From NCBI RefSeq assembly GCF_021018895.1, contig NC_079372.1:22557737-22621736 (forward strand): DNA of 64,000 nucleotides, given 5' to 3'. Within the stretch, counting starts at the first letter, position 1. The number at the start of each line of letters is the position of its first letter. Below the pieces are notes generated by a model, which saw nothing but the letters and a program-made list of their open reading frames with translations, was not told the DNA's origin and made no database searches. Made by a program: the position numbers and the translations under genes. The stretch comes from Seriola aureovittata (lineage: Eukaryota; Chordata; Actinopteri; Carangiformes; Carangidae). Shown in pieces: positions 44,090-56,250 of this stretch.

Positions 44090-45370
44090 TCAAAAAAGTC
44101 CAATTATTGTATAGCGTAAAATTGTCAAAGAACATCATAGCATAGGATGGCATAAAGCGTCAAAAGACGTCATAGTATAGTGAGGCTTCAATTTTAAAAA
44201 AAAAGGTCATAGTATAGTATGGCATAAAAATGTCAAAAACGTCATAGTATAGTATGGCATAAAATTGTCAAAAAACGTCATAGTATAGTGTGGCATAAAT
44301 TTTTCAAAAAAACGTCATAGTATAGTATGGCATAAAACGTCAAAAAACGTCATAATATAATATGACATAAAAATGTCAAAAAACGTCATAGTATAGTGTG
44401 GCATAAATTTTTCAAAAAAGCGTCATAGTATAGTATGGCATAAAATTGTCAAAAAACGTCATAGTATAGTGTGGCATAAAATTTTCAAAAAAAGGTCATA
44501 GTATAGTATGGCATAAAATTGTCAAAAAACATCATAGTATAGTATGGCATAAAATCAAATTTAAAAAAAAACCGTCATAGTATAGTATGCAATAAAAATG
44601 TCAAAAACGTCATAGTATAGTATGGCAAAAAACATCATAGTATAGTATGGCATAAGACGTCAAAAAAGTCCAATCATTGTATAGCGTAAAATTGTCAAAA
44701 AACGTCATAGCATAGGATGGCATAAAGCGTCAAAAGACGTCATAGTATAGTGAGGCTTCAATTTTAAAAAAATAAAAGGTCATAGTATAGTATGGCAAAA
44801 AACGCCAAAAAACGTCATAGTATATTATGGCATAAAATTGTCAAAAAACGTCATAGTATATTATGGCATAAATTTTTCAAAAAAACGTCATAGTATAGTA
44901 TGGCATAAAACGTCAAAAAACGTCATAATATAGTATGACATAAAAATGTCAAAAAACGTCATAGTATAGTATGGCATAAAATTGTCAAAAAACGTCATAG
45001 TATAGTATGACAAAAAAATGTCAAAAAACGTCATAGTATAGTATGGCATAAAATTTTCAAAAAAGCATCATAGTATAGTGTGGCATAAAACGTCAAAAAA
45101 CGTCATAGTATAGTATGGCATAAAATCAAATTAAAAAAAAAAACGTCATAGTATAGTATGCAATAAAAATGTCAAAAACGTCATAGTATAGTATGGCAAA
45201 AAACATCATAGTATAGTATGGCATAAAACGTCAAAAAAGTCCAATCATTGTATAGCGTAAAATTGTCAAAAAACGTCATAGCATAGGATGGCATAAAGCG
45301 TCAAAAGACGTCATAGTATAGTGAGGCTTCAATTTTAAAAAAAAGGTCATAGTATAGTGTGGCATAAAAA
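44090..45370. repeat. Higher-order repeat, period ~570 bp
   Basis: The variant string around GTCCAATCATTGTATAGCG, then CATAGCATAGGATGGCATAA, then AGTGAGGCTTCAATTTT recurs at about 44101, 44671 and 45242, spacings of 570 and 571 bp (about 16 monomers). Confidence 0.85.
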
Positions 45371-45896
45371 TGTCAAAAATTTCATAGTATAGTGTGGCAT
45401 AAATTTTTCAAAAAAACGTCATAGTATAGTATGGCATAAAACGTCAAAAAACGTCATAATATAGTATGACATAAAAATGTCAAAAAACGTCATAGAATAG
45501 TGTGGCATAAAATTTTCAAAAAAAAGGTCATGGTATAGTATGGCATAAAACGTCAAAAAACGACATTGTATAGTATGGCATGAAACGTCATAGTATAGTG
45601 TGTCATAAAACGTCAAAAAACGTCATAGTATAATATGGCATGAAATTGTCAGAAAACGTCATAGTATAGTGTGGCATAAATTTTTCAAAATAACGTCATA
45701 GTATAGTATGGCATAAAATCAAATTAAAAAAAACCCGTCATAGTATAGTATACAATAAAAATGTCAAAGACGTCATAGTATAGTATGGCAAAAAACGTCA
45801 TCGTATAGTATGGCATAAAACGTCAAAAATATCCAATCATTATATAGCGTAAAATTGTCAAAAAACCTCACAGTATAGTAAGGCATAAAAAGTCAT

Positions 45897-46130
45897 AGGT
45901 GTCATCAATGAACGTAATATGTATATATATGGCCTGTATTGTCCTCAGAAAACCCATGGCATTACAGGGATAATATGCAGTTTCTCTTCCGAAAGGCCCC
46001 AGACGAGCCTTGAACCCACAATCCTCTGGTTGAGAGATGACAGCCCTAACCCCTGACCCACAGAGAAAGCTCAGCATCCTGTTCTCGTATGTGACCTATA
46101 AAAAAGATAAAGCATTTTAAGGCAGAAAAA
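45897..46130 (-). mobile_element. tRNA-derived SINE island 1 within the satellite
   Basis: Read on the minus strand it has a tRNA-like head with a B-box-like GTGGGTTCAAGGCT and a GGTTAG...GCTGTCA A-box region, then GGGGCCTTTC followed by a decayed 'gtttgcatgttctcc'-type body (CTGCATATTATCCCTG) ending near CCATGGGTTTTCTGAGG. This is the layout of a common teleost tRNA SINE. The flanking AAGATAAAGCATTTTAAGGC is non-satellite and is shared by the other islands. Confidence 0.75.
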
Positions 46131-46594
46131 GTCAAACTATAGCAAGGCATATAAATGTCAAAAACGTCATAGTATAGTATGGCATTAAACGTCAAAAAAA
46201 CGTCAAACTATAGCAAGGCATATGAATGTCAAAAACGTCATAGTATAGTATGGCATTAAACGTCAAAAAAACGTCATCGTATAGCATGGCACTAAACGTC
46301 AAAAAAACGTCATAGTATAGTGTGGCATAAAATTTTCAAAAAAACATCATAGTACAGTATGACATAAAAATGTAAAAAAACATCATAGTATAGTGTGGCA
46401 TAAATTTTTCAAAAAAACATCATAGTATAGTGTGGCATAAATTTTTCAAGAAAAAGGTCATAGTATAGTATGGCATAAAATTTCAAAAAACGTCATAGTA
46501 TAGTATGGCATAAAATTGTCAAAAATTGTCATAGTATAGTATGACATAAAAATGTCAAAAAACATCATAGTATAGTATGGCATAAAAAGTCATA

Positions 46595-46830
46595 ATGAAC
46601 GTAATATGTATGGACTGTATTGTCCTCAGTAAACCCATGGCATTACAGGGATAATATGCAGTTTCCCTTCAGAAAGGCCCCAGATCAGCCTTGAACCCAC
46701 AATCCTCTGGTTGAGAGGTGACAGCTCTAACCCCTGACCCACAGAGAAAGCTCACCATCCTTCTCTCGTATGTGACGTATAAAAAAGATAAAGCATTTTA
46801 AGGCAGAAAAAGTCAAACTATAGCAAGGCA
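46595..46830 (-). mobile_element. tRNA-derived SINE island 2 within the satellite
   Basis: Same element and same flanking AAGATAAAGCATTTTAAGGC as island 1, 681 bp farther on (measured at the AACCCATGGC landmark). High similarity including flanks indicates duplication with the surrounding satellite rather than a new insertion. Confidence 0.75.
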
Positions 46831-47504
46831 TAAAAATGTCAAAAAAAGGTCATAGTATAGTATGGCATAAAACGTCAAAAAAACGTCAATGTATAGTGTG
46901 GCATAAAATTTCAAAAAAACGTCATATTATAGTATGGCATAAAACGTCAAAAAACGACATTGTACAGTATGGCATGAAACGTCATAGTATAGTGTGACAT
47001 AAAACGTCAAAAAACGTCATAGTATAGTATGGCATGAAATTGTGAAAAAACGTCATAGTATAGTGTGGCATAAATTTTTCAAAAAAACGTCATAGTATAG
47101 TATAGCATAAAAATGTCAAAAAACGTCATAGAATAGTGTGGCATAAAATTTTCAAAAAAAAGGTCATGGTATAGTATGGCATAAAACGTCAAAAAACGAC
47201 ATTGTATAGTATGGCATGAAACGTCATAGTATAGTGTGACATAAAACGTCAAAAAACGTCATAGTATAGTATGGCATGAAATTGTCAAAAAACGTCATAG
47301 TATAGTGTGGCATAAATTTTTCAAAAAAACGTCATAGTATAGTATAGCATAAAAATGTCAAAAAACGTCATAGTATAGTATGGCATAAAACGTCAAAAAA
47401 GTCCAATCATTATATAGCGTAAAATTGTCAAAAAAAACGTCATAGCGTAGGATGGCATAAAAACGTCAAAAAAACGTCACAGTATAGTAAGGCATAAAAA
47501 GTCA

Positions 47505-47745
47505 TGATAGTCATCAATGAATGTAATATGTATGGACTGTATTGTGCTCAGAGAACCCATGGCATTACAGGGATAATATGCAGTTTCCCTTCAGAAAGGC
47601 CCCAGACCAGCCTTGAACCCACAATCCTCTGGTTGAGAGGTGACAGCTCTAACCACTGACCCACAGTAAAAGCTCATCATCCTTCTCTCGTATGTGATTT
47701 ATAAAAAAGATAAAACATATTAAGGCAGAAAAAGTCAAGCTATAG
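47505..47745 (-). mobile_element. tRNA-derived SINE island 3 within the satellite
   Basis: Same element and flanks, 922 bp beyond island 2. The A/B-box half reads GTCAGTGGTTAGAGCTGTCA on the minus strand, the best-preserved copy. Confidence 0.75.
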
Positions 47746-47949
47746 CAAGGCATAAAAATGTCAAAAAAAGGTCATAGTATAGTATGGCATAAAACGTCAA
47801 AAAAACGTCATTATATAGTGTGGCATAAAATTGTCAAAAAAAGGTCATAGTATAGTATGGCATAAAACATCAAAAAAACGTCATAGTATAGTATGACATA
47901 AAATTGTCAAAAAATGTCATGGTATAGTATGGCACGAAAATATCAAAAA

Positions 47950-50900
47950 ACGTCATATTATATTAAGGCATCAAACACCACAGTATAGTGAGACATCAAA
48001 ATGTCATAGTATAGTAAAGCATAAAATTGTCATAAAACGTCATAAAACGTCATAGTATAGTATGGCATAAAAATGTATAAAAACGTCATAGTATAGTATG
48101 GCATAAAATTTTCAAAAAAACGTCATAGTATAATATGGCACGAAAATATCAAAAAACGTCATATTATAGTATGGCATAAAACGTCAAAAAGTCCAATCAT
48201 TGTATAGCGTAAAATTGTCAAAAAACATCATAGTATAGTATGGCATAAAATGTCAAAAAACGTCATATTATAGTTTAGCGCAAAATTGTCAAAAAACGTC
48301 ATAGTATAGTATGGCATAAAACGTCAAAAAACGTCATAGTATAGTTTAGCGTAAAATTGTCAAAAAACGTCATAGTATAGTATGGAATGAAACGTCATAG
48401 TTTAGTATGGCATAAAAATGTATAAAAACGTCACAGTATAGTATGGCATAATATTTTCAAAAAAACGTCATAGTATAGTATGGCACGAAAATATCAAAAA
48501 ACGTCATATTATATTAAGGCATCAAACACCAAAGTATAGTGAGACATCAAAATGTCATAGTATAGTAAAGCATAAAATTGTCAAAAAACGTCATAGTATA
48601 GTATGGCATAAAATTGTCAAAAAACGTCATAGTATAGTATGGCATAAAATGTCAAAAAACGTCATAGTATAGTATGGCGTAAAATTGTCAAAAAACGTCA
48701 TAGTATAGTATGGCGTAAAATTGTCAAAAAACGTCATAGTATAGTATGGCATAAAACGTCAAAAAAGTCCAATCATTGTATAGCGTAAAATTGTCAAAAA
48801 ACATCATAGTATAGTATGGCATAAAACGTCAAAAAAGTCCAATCATTTTATAGCGTAAAATTGTCAAAAAACGTCATAGTATAGTATGGCATAAAACGTC
48901 AAAAAACGTCATAGTATAGTATGGCATAAAATTGTCAAAAAACGTTATTGTATAGTATGGCATAAAACGTCAAAAAACATCATAGTATAGTATGGCATAA
49001 AACGTCAAAAAACGTCATTGTATAGTATGGCATAAAACGTCAAAAAACGTCATAGTATAGAATGGCATAAAACGTCAAAAAATGTCACAGTATAGTAAAG
49101 CATAAAAACGTCAAAAAACGTCATAGTATAGTATGGCATAAAACGTCAAAAAACGTCATAGTATAGTATGGCATAAAACGTCATAGTATAGTATGGCATA
49201 AAAATGTATAAAAACGTCATAGTATAGTATGGCATAAAATTTTCAAAGAAACATCATAGTATAATATGGCACGAAAATATCAAAAAACGTCATATTATAG
49301 TATGGCATAAAACGTCAAAAAACGTCATAGTATAGTATGGCATAAAACGTCAAAAAACGTCATAGTATAGTTTAGCGTAAAATTGTCAAAAAACATCATA
49401 GTATAGTATGGAATGAAACGTCATAGTTTAGTATGGCATAAAAATATCAGAAAACGTCATAGTATAGTATGGCATAAAATTTTCAAAAAAACGTCATAGT
49501 ATAATATGGCACGAAAATATCAAAAAACGTCATATTATATTAAGGCATCAAACACCACAGTATAGTGAGACATCAAAATGTCATAGTATAGTAAAGCATG
49601 AAATTGTCAAAAAACGTCATAGTATAGTATGGCATAAAATTGTCAAAAAACGTCATTGTATAGTATGGCATAAAATGTCAAAAAACGTCATAGTATAGTA
49701 TGGCGTAAAATTGTCAAAAAACGTCATAGTATAGTATGGCATAAAACGTCAAAAAAGTCCAATCATTGTATAGCGTAAAATTGTCAAAAAACGTCATAGT
49801 ATAGTATGGCATAAAACGTCAAAAAAGTCCAATCATTGTATAGCGTAAAATTGTCAAAAAACATCATAATATAGTATGGCATAAAACGTCAAAAAACGTC
49901 ATAGTATAGTATGGCATAAAACGTCAAAAAACGTCATAGTATAGTTTAGCGCAAAATTGTCAAAAAACGTCATAGTATAGTATGGCATAAAACGTCAAAA
50001 AAGTCCAATCATTTTATAGCGTAAAATTGTCAAAAAAAGTCATAGTATAGTATGGCATAAAACGTCAAAAAAACGTCATAGTATAGTATGGCATAAAATT
50101 GTCAAAAAACGTCATTGTATAGTATGGCATAAAACGTCAAAAAACATCATAGTATAGTATGGCATAAAACGTCAAAAAACGTCATTGTATAGTATGGCAT
50201 AAAACGTCAAAAAACGTCATAGTATAGTATGGCATAAAACGTCAAAAAACGTCATAGTATAGTATGGCATAAAACGTCATAGTATAGTATGGCATAAAAA
50301 TGTATAAAAACGTCATAGTATAGTATGGCATAAAATTTTCAAAGAAACATCATAGTATAATATGGCACGAAAATATCAAAAAACGTCATATTATAGTATG
50401 GCATAAAACGTCGAAAAACGTCATAGTATAGTATGGCATAAAACGTCAAAAAATGTCATAGTATAGTTTAGCGTAAAATTGTCAAAAAACATCATAGTAT
50501 AGTATGGAATGAAACGTCATAGTTTAGTATGGCATAAAAATATCAGAAAACGTCATAGTATAGTATGGCATAAAACGTCATAGTATAGTATGGCATAAAA
50601 ATGTATAAAAACGTCATAGTATAGTATGGCATAAAATTGTCAAAAAACGTCATTGTATAGTATGGCATAAAATGTCAAAAAACGTCATAGTATAGTATGG
50701 CGTAAAATTGTCAAAAAACGTCATAGTATAGTATGGCATAAAACGTCAAAAAGTCCAATCATTGTATAGCGTAAAATTGTCAAAAAACATCATAGTATAG
50801 TATGGCATAAAACGTCAAAAAACGTCATAGTATAGTTTAGCGCAAAATTGTCAAAAAACGTCATAGTATAGTATGGCATAAAACGTCAAAAAAGTCCAAT

Positions 50901-51100
50901 CATTGTATAGCGTAAAATTGTCAAAAAACATCATAGTATAGTATGGCATAAAACGTCAAAAAACGTCATAGTATAGTATGGCATAAAATTGTCAAAAAAT
51001 GTCATAGTATAGTATGGCATAAAACGTCAAAAAACGTCATAGTATAGTATGGCATAAAATTGTCAAAAAAACATCATAGTATAGTATGGCATAAAACGTC
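47950..51100. repeat. Higher-order repeat, period ~1.03-1.10 kb
   Basis: The rare variant GTATGGAATGAAACGTCATAG occurs with its GGAATG at 48384, 49410 and 50506, spacings of 1026 and 1096 bp. The variant CATTATATTAAGGC-like/GGCATCAAACACCA appears near 47970, 48520 and 49545. Units between these landmarks are nearly identical, so kilobase-scale blocks have been duplicated in tandem. Confidence 0.8.
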
Positions 51101-51529
51101 AAAAAACGTCATAGTATAGTATGGCATAAAATTGTCAAAAAATGTCATAGTATAGTATGGCATAAAACGTCAAAAAACGTCACAGTATAGTAAAGCATAA
51201 AATTGTCAAAAAACGTCATAGTATAGTATGGCATAAAACGTCAAAAAAGTCCAATCATTGTATAGTTGTAAAATTGTCAAAAAACGTCATAGTATAGTTT
51301 AGCGTAAAATTTTCAAAAAACGTCATGGTATAGTATGGCATAAAACGTCAAAAAACGTCATAGTATAGTATGGCATAAAATTGTCAAAAAACGTCATAGT
51401 ATACTATGGCATGAAATTGTCAAAAAAGTCCAATCATTGTATAGCGTAAAATTGTCAAAAAATGTCATAGCATAGGATGGCATGAAAATTAAAAAAAAAA
51501 CATCACAGTATAGTAAGACATAAAAAGTC

Positions 51530-51780
51530 ATTAGAGTTACTAATGAAAGTAATATGCATACATATGGACTGTAGTGTCCTCAGAGAACTCATGGCGTTCC
51601 AGGGGTAATATGCAGTTTCCCTTCAGAAAGGCCCCAGACCAGCCTTGAACCCACAACCCTCGGATTGAAAATTTACAGCCTTAACCACTGACCCACAGAG
51701 AAAGCTCATCATTGTGCTCTCGTATGTGACATATAAAAAAGATAAAGTATTTTAAGGCAGAAAAAGTCATGATATAGCAA
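51530..51780 (-). mobile_element. tRNA-derived SINE island 4 within the satellite
   Basis: Same element and flanks as islands 1-3, about 4.03 kb beyond island 3, with more substitutions (for example CATGGCGTTCCAGGGGTAAT). It sits where the uniform core passes into the decayed right flank. Confidence 0.7.
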
Positions 51781-54180
51781 GGCATGAAAATTTTTTTTAA
51801 AAAAACGTCATACTCTTGAATTGCACAAAAATATCATAGTATAGTATTTCATGAAATAATCTCAAAAAACGTCATAGTATAGTATGACATAAAAACATCA
51901 CAGAATAGTGTGTCATAAAAAAAATTGCAAAAAATGTCATAGTGTAGTATGGTGAAAAAAAATCAAAAAATCGACATAGTATAGTGTGATATAAAAATGT
52001 CAAAGTATAGTATGGCATGAAAATTCAAAAACAAAACGTCATAGTATTGTATGGCACAAAAATGTCACAGTATAGTATTGCATGAAAAAATCTCAAAAAA
52101 CATCATAGTATAGTAAGCCATGAAATTGTCAAAAACCCGACATAGTATAGTATGGCACAAAAATGTCATATTATTATATATATAATAAGTATTATAAGTA
52201 TACTATGGCATAAAAATGTAAAAAAAAAAGTAATATTATAATATTTCATAAGAGGTCACAGTAAAGTATGTCATAAAAATTTCATAAGACGTCATAGTAT
52301 AATAAATCATTATAAATGTCAAAAACTGACATAGTATAGTATGGCACAAAAAAATCATAGAATAGTATGTCATGAAAATTTTAAAAAATGTCATAGTATA
52401 GTATGGCACAAAAATGTCATACCATAGTATGTCATGAAAAGATCACAAAAAACGTCATAGTATAGTATGGCACAAAAACATTATATAATAGTATATCATG
52501 AAAAAATGTTGAAAAACATCATAGTATAGTAGGGCATAAAAATGTCAAAAAACAGACATAGTATAGTATGTCACAGAAACATCATAGAATAGTATGTAAA
52601 AAAAAAAATCGCAAAAAACGTCATAAGAAAGTAAGGCACAAAAATGTCATACAATAGTATGTCATAAAAATATAAAAAATTAAAAAAAACTTTGTTACAT
52701 AGTAATTAATAGAGATGTCAAAAAACGTCATAATATACTATTTCATAAGAAGTCACAGTATAGTATGGCACAAAAATGTCACATTATGGTATGGCATGAA
52801 AATGTCAAAAATCGTCATAGTATAATATGGCACAAAAACATCATAGAATAGTATGTCATGAAAAAATCTCAAAAAACGTCATAGTATAATCTGGCACAAA
52901 AATGTAAAAAAAAAAAAAAACATTGTTACATAGTAAGTAAAAGTATAGTATTGCAGGAAGAAATGTCATAAAAAAATGGCATAAAATTTTCCAAAAACCG
53001 ACAGAGTATAGTATGGCACAAAAATATCATAGAATAGCAGTTCATAAAAAAATCGCAAAAAAATTCATTGTATAGTATGGCACAAAAATGTCAAAAAAGG
53101 TCATAAAATAATAAATCATAAAAATGTCATAGTATAGTATTGCAGGAAAAAATGTCAAAAAACATCATAGTATAGTATGACACAAATATGTCAAAAAATC
53201 GTCATAGTATAGTATTGCACAAAAATATCACAGTATAGTATGGCACAAAAAAATCATAGAATAGTATGTCATAAAAAAGTCGCAATAAACATCATAAAAT
53301 AGTAAGTCATATAAATGTCAAAAGCCAACATAGTAAAGCATGTTACAAAAATGTCAAAGTATATTATGGCAAAAAAATGTAAAAAAAAAAACGTTGTTAC
53401 ATAGAAATTAATAGAGATGTCAAAAAACGTCATAGTATACTATGGCATAAAAATCTAAAAAAAAGTCATACTATTTCATAAGAAATCACAGTATAGTATG
53501 TCATAAAAAATTCCTAAAAGGTCATAAAATAATAAATCATAAAAATGTCATAGTATAGTATTGCAGGAAAAAATGTTAAAAAATTCATAGTATAGTATGG
53601 CACAAAAATTTCAAAAAAACGTCATACTATAGTATTGTACAAAAAGTCATAGTATAGTATGGCATGAAAATGTAAAAAAAAAAAAACGTTCACAGTATAG
53701 TACGTCATTAAAATTTCATAAAAGTTCATAAAATAATAAATGATAAAAATGTCAAAAACCGATATAGTAGAGTTGGTTACAAAAATGTCAAAGTATAGCA
53801 TGGCATGAAAATGACAAAAAAACATCATAGTATGTCATGAAAATGAAAAAAAAAACATCATAGTATAGTATGGCACAAAAATGTCAAAAAACCGACATAG
53901 TATAGAATGTCACAAAAACATCATAGAATAGTATGTCATAAAAGAAATTGCAAAAAACGTCATATTATAGTATGGCACAAAAATGTCATAGTATAGTATT
54001 GCATGAAAAATGTCAAAAAACCGACATAGTATAGTATGTCACAAAAACATCATAGAATAGTATGTCATAAAAAAAATTGCAAAAAACCTCATAGTATAGT
54101 ATGGCATGAAAATGTGTCAAAAAACATCATAGTATAGTATGGCACAAAAATGTCATAGAATAATATGCCATAAAAATGTA

Positions 54181-54188
54181 AAAAAATA

Positions 54189-54226
<38 letters not shown>
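54181..54226. repeat. (TA)n tract in the satellite flank
   Basis: TA dinucleotide expansion inside the decayed right flank of the satellite. Confidence 0.85.
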
Positions 54227-54230
<4 letters not shown>

Positions 54231-54689
54231 TGTCATAAAAATTTCATAAAAGGTCATAGTATAATAAATCAGATAAATGTAATAAACCGTCATAGTATAG
54301 TATGGCACAAAAATATCATAATATAGTATGGCACAAAAACATCATAGAATAGTATGGCATAAAAATGTAAAAAAACCGACATAATAGAGTCCGTTACAAA
54401 AATGTCAAAGTATACTATGTCATAAAAACGTTAAAAAACGTCATTGTATAGCATGGCACAAAAATGACAAAGTATATTATGGCATGAAATGCAAAAAACC
54501 GACATAGTTTCGTATGGCACAAAAATGTCATATTATGGTATGTTATGAAAATGTCAAAAAACGTCACAGTATAGTATGGCACAAAAATGTCATAGTATAG
54601 TATGGCAAAAAAATATCATAATGTAGTATGTCATAAAAATGTCAAAAAACGTCATTGTATATAAAGCCATAAAAATGTCAAAAAGTGTC

Positions 54690-54840
54690 ATAGTATAATA
54701 AGGCATGCAAAATGCACAAGCAGAGGGAGAATATACAAAGTCCACTGACAAGACACCATGGCTCGGATACAAACCCATGTCCATTTGAGTGTAAGGCTAA
54801 AGCTCTAACCATTCCTCCACCAATTCACCTGCTGATTAAA
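54690..54840 (-). mobile_element. Diverged tRNA-derived SINE, separate insertion
   Basis: On the minus strand: GAATGGTTAGAGCTTTAGCC, then CATGGGTTTGTATCCGAGCC (B-box-like), then GACTTTGTATATTCTCCCTC and TGCTTGTGCATTTTGCATGCC. It is the same general SINE type as islands 1-4 but with a different body and different flanks, so an independent insertion. Confidence 0.7.
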
Positions 54841-55140
54841 TTAAAGTAGTGCGAGTGATAAAAACGTAAAAAAAAACGTCATAACATAGTGAGGCATAGA
54901 AATGTCAAAAATCTACATACTATAGTAAATCATAAAAACATCAAAAAAGATTATGGTAAACAAAAAACGTGTTAATATAGAAGGACATAAAAATCTCAAA
55001 AGTCATATTATACTATTTCATAAGAAGTCACAGTATTTTATGTCACAAAAAACGTCATAGTATAATAAAGCATAAAAATGTCATACTATAGCAAGGCACA
55101 TAATATCAAATAACATCATAATATAGTAAGGCATAAAAGC

Positions 55141-56250
55141 CCTCAGTGATCAGAATTATATTTGGCATCTTCAATAAGAACATCAGTGAATAGACAGCAG
55201 CCTTAATCACTGGCTTCATTCACCTAAATATATTCAGCTTGCTCTCAATCACGATATGATCCATCAGCTACGAACGTCTCTTTTTGTCCTCCGAGGTGCA
55301 ATCATTTCACTCCCAGCATGCCTTTGTTCTAGTGGTCTGTTCTTATCAGGCCATTTAAATGTCCCTCTCATGTCCAGAGCAGACTAGCTGATGAGACTGT
55401 GGCCCCACTCACTGTCAGGGCAGTGAATCAACAGCTCAGTGCTCTCAAGCACCATCAAGGACAGCGGACATTTGCTTAAGTTAATTAGTAAAGGTGCCCT
55501 CGTCTGTAAGATGAGACAAATTCATCAGTAACAAAGACCTGAAAGCTGCACACATGCAGGAAATGTGGTGAGAAGCTTTTGATGTTGATCGTCATCCCCA
55601 AGTCCACGGTGTCAGGATCTGATACACAGCCACAAACATGTCAGGAGGGCTATTAATCCAGAGTTACAGTATACAGCTGCACAAACAGGCAAAGCTAGAC
55701 AACCTATACCCTGGTAATCAACACACACAATCAATAACCCTAAAGAGAGTTAGACGGAGTCAGGCATTGCCAAGATGGCAACGTTGGAGCAGCTCACTCT
55801 GAGCTTCAAAACCACTCTTCAGAAACCTATGGGTGACATCACAGAGGCTACATCCATCTTCATTTACAGTCTATGCTCCAGACCAACAAATTGAAATATC
55901 TTCTGGTTTAATGATTGTTTGTGATGAATGGAAATAATGTTAGTAACTTAATAATCGTTTTTTTCAACCGTCTGATACAACTCCTGAAATAGCACCCCTA
56001 CAGCAACAGCTGTACCTACCGTTGTCACCATGGTTACTATAATAATGGTCATGGTCTTGGTTAGGTTTAGGAAAAGATCGTGATTTGGGTTAAAATGAGT
56101 CCCTCCTCAACATTAGACACTTGTTGTCATGGTTACAACAACAACATGGTTAACTTTGTCAAACACTGGATAATAGAGGCAATATAATATATAGTGAAGT
56201 AGGTCTCAGTGTCAGATCATCTTCTTAGATGCAGCACCTACATGTGAGCG
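55141..56250. other. Intergenic right of the satellite
   Basis: Abrupt return to unique sequence after the satellite. It contains family-A copy 2 (55751-55875) and a stretch at about 56020-56160 (CATGGTTACTATAATAATGG, TGGTTAGGTTTAGGAAAAGA) that resembles a common teleost dispersed repeat. No exon recognised. Confidence 0.5.
55751..55875 (-). repeat. Interspersed repeat, family A, copy 2
   Basis: The reverse complement carries ATGGATGTAGCCTCTGTGAT, CACCCATAGGTTTCTGAAGA and GTTGCCATCTTGGCAATGCC in the same order as 4186-4310. Similarity is high but not perfect. Confidence 0.75.

Larger units (their letters stand above)
40849..55140. repeat. AT-rich tandem satellite, ~35-bp monomer, ~14.3 kb
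   Basis: Almost the whole interval repeats the core GTCATAGTATAGTATGGCA followed by TAAAA and, in most units, a short second module CGTCAAAAAA. Full units are 35 bp; units lacking the second module are 25-26 bp. At 35 bp on average the block would hold roughly 400 units. The middle (about 44.0-51.5 kb) keeps CGTCA and is highly uniform. The flanks (40.85-44.0 and 51.8-55.1 kb) have mostly TGTCA or CATCA, longer A-runs and more variants. SINE-derived islands interrupt it. Tandem open frames on the minus strand (MPYYTMTFF-like) follow from the repeat and are not genes. Confidence 0.97.

Noticed and set aside
41059..45616. Series of 60-99 codon minus-strand frames in the satellite
   Set aside because: They are direct translations of the tandem unit, differ only by repeat variants, and have no initiation or splice context.
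45897..51780. True tRNA genes
   Set aside because: Only A/B-box remnants with SINE bodies; no foldable cloverleaf with a clear anticodon arm was found.
40849..55140. CRISPR array
   Set aside because: The near-regular short repeats have no unique spacers, the array is in a vertebrate genome, and no cas genes are present.
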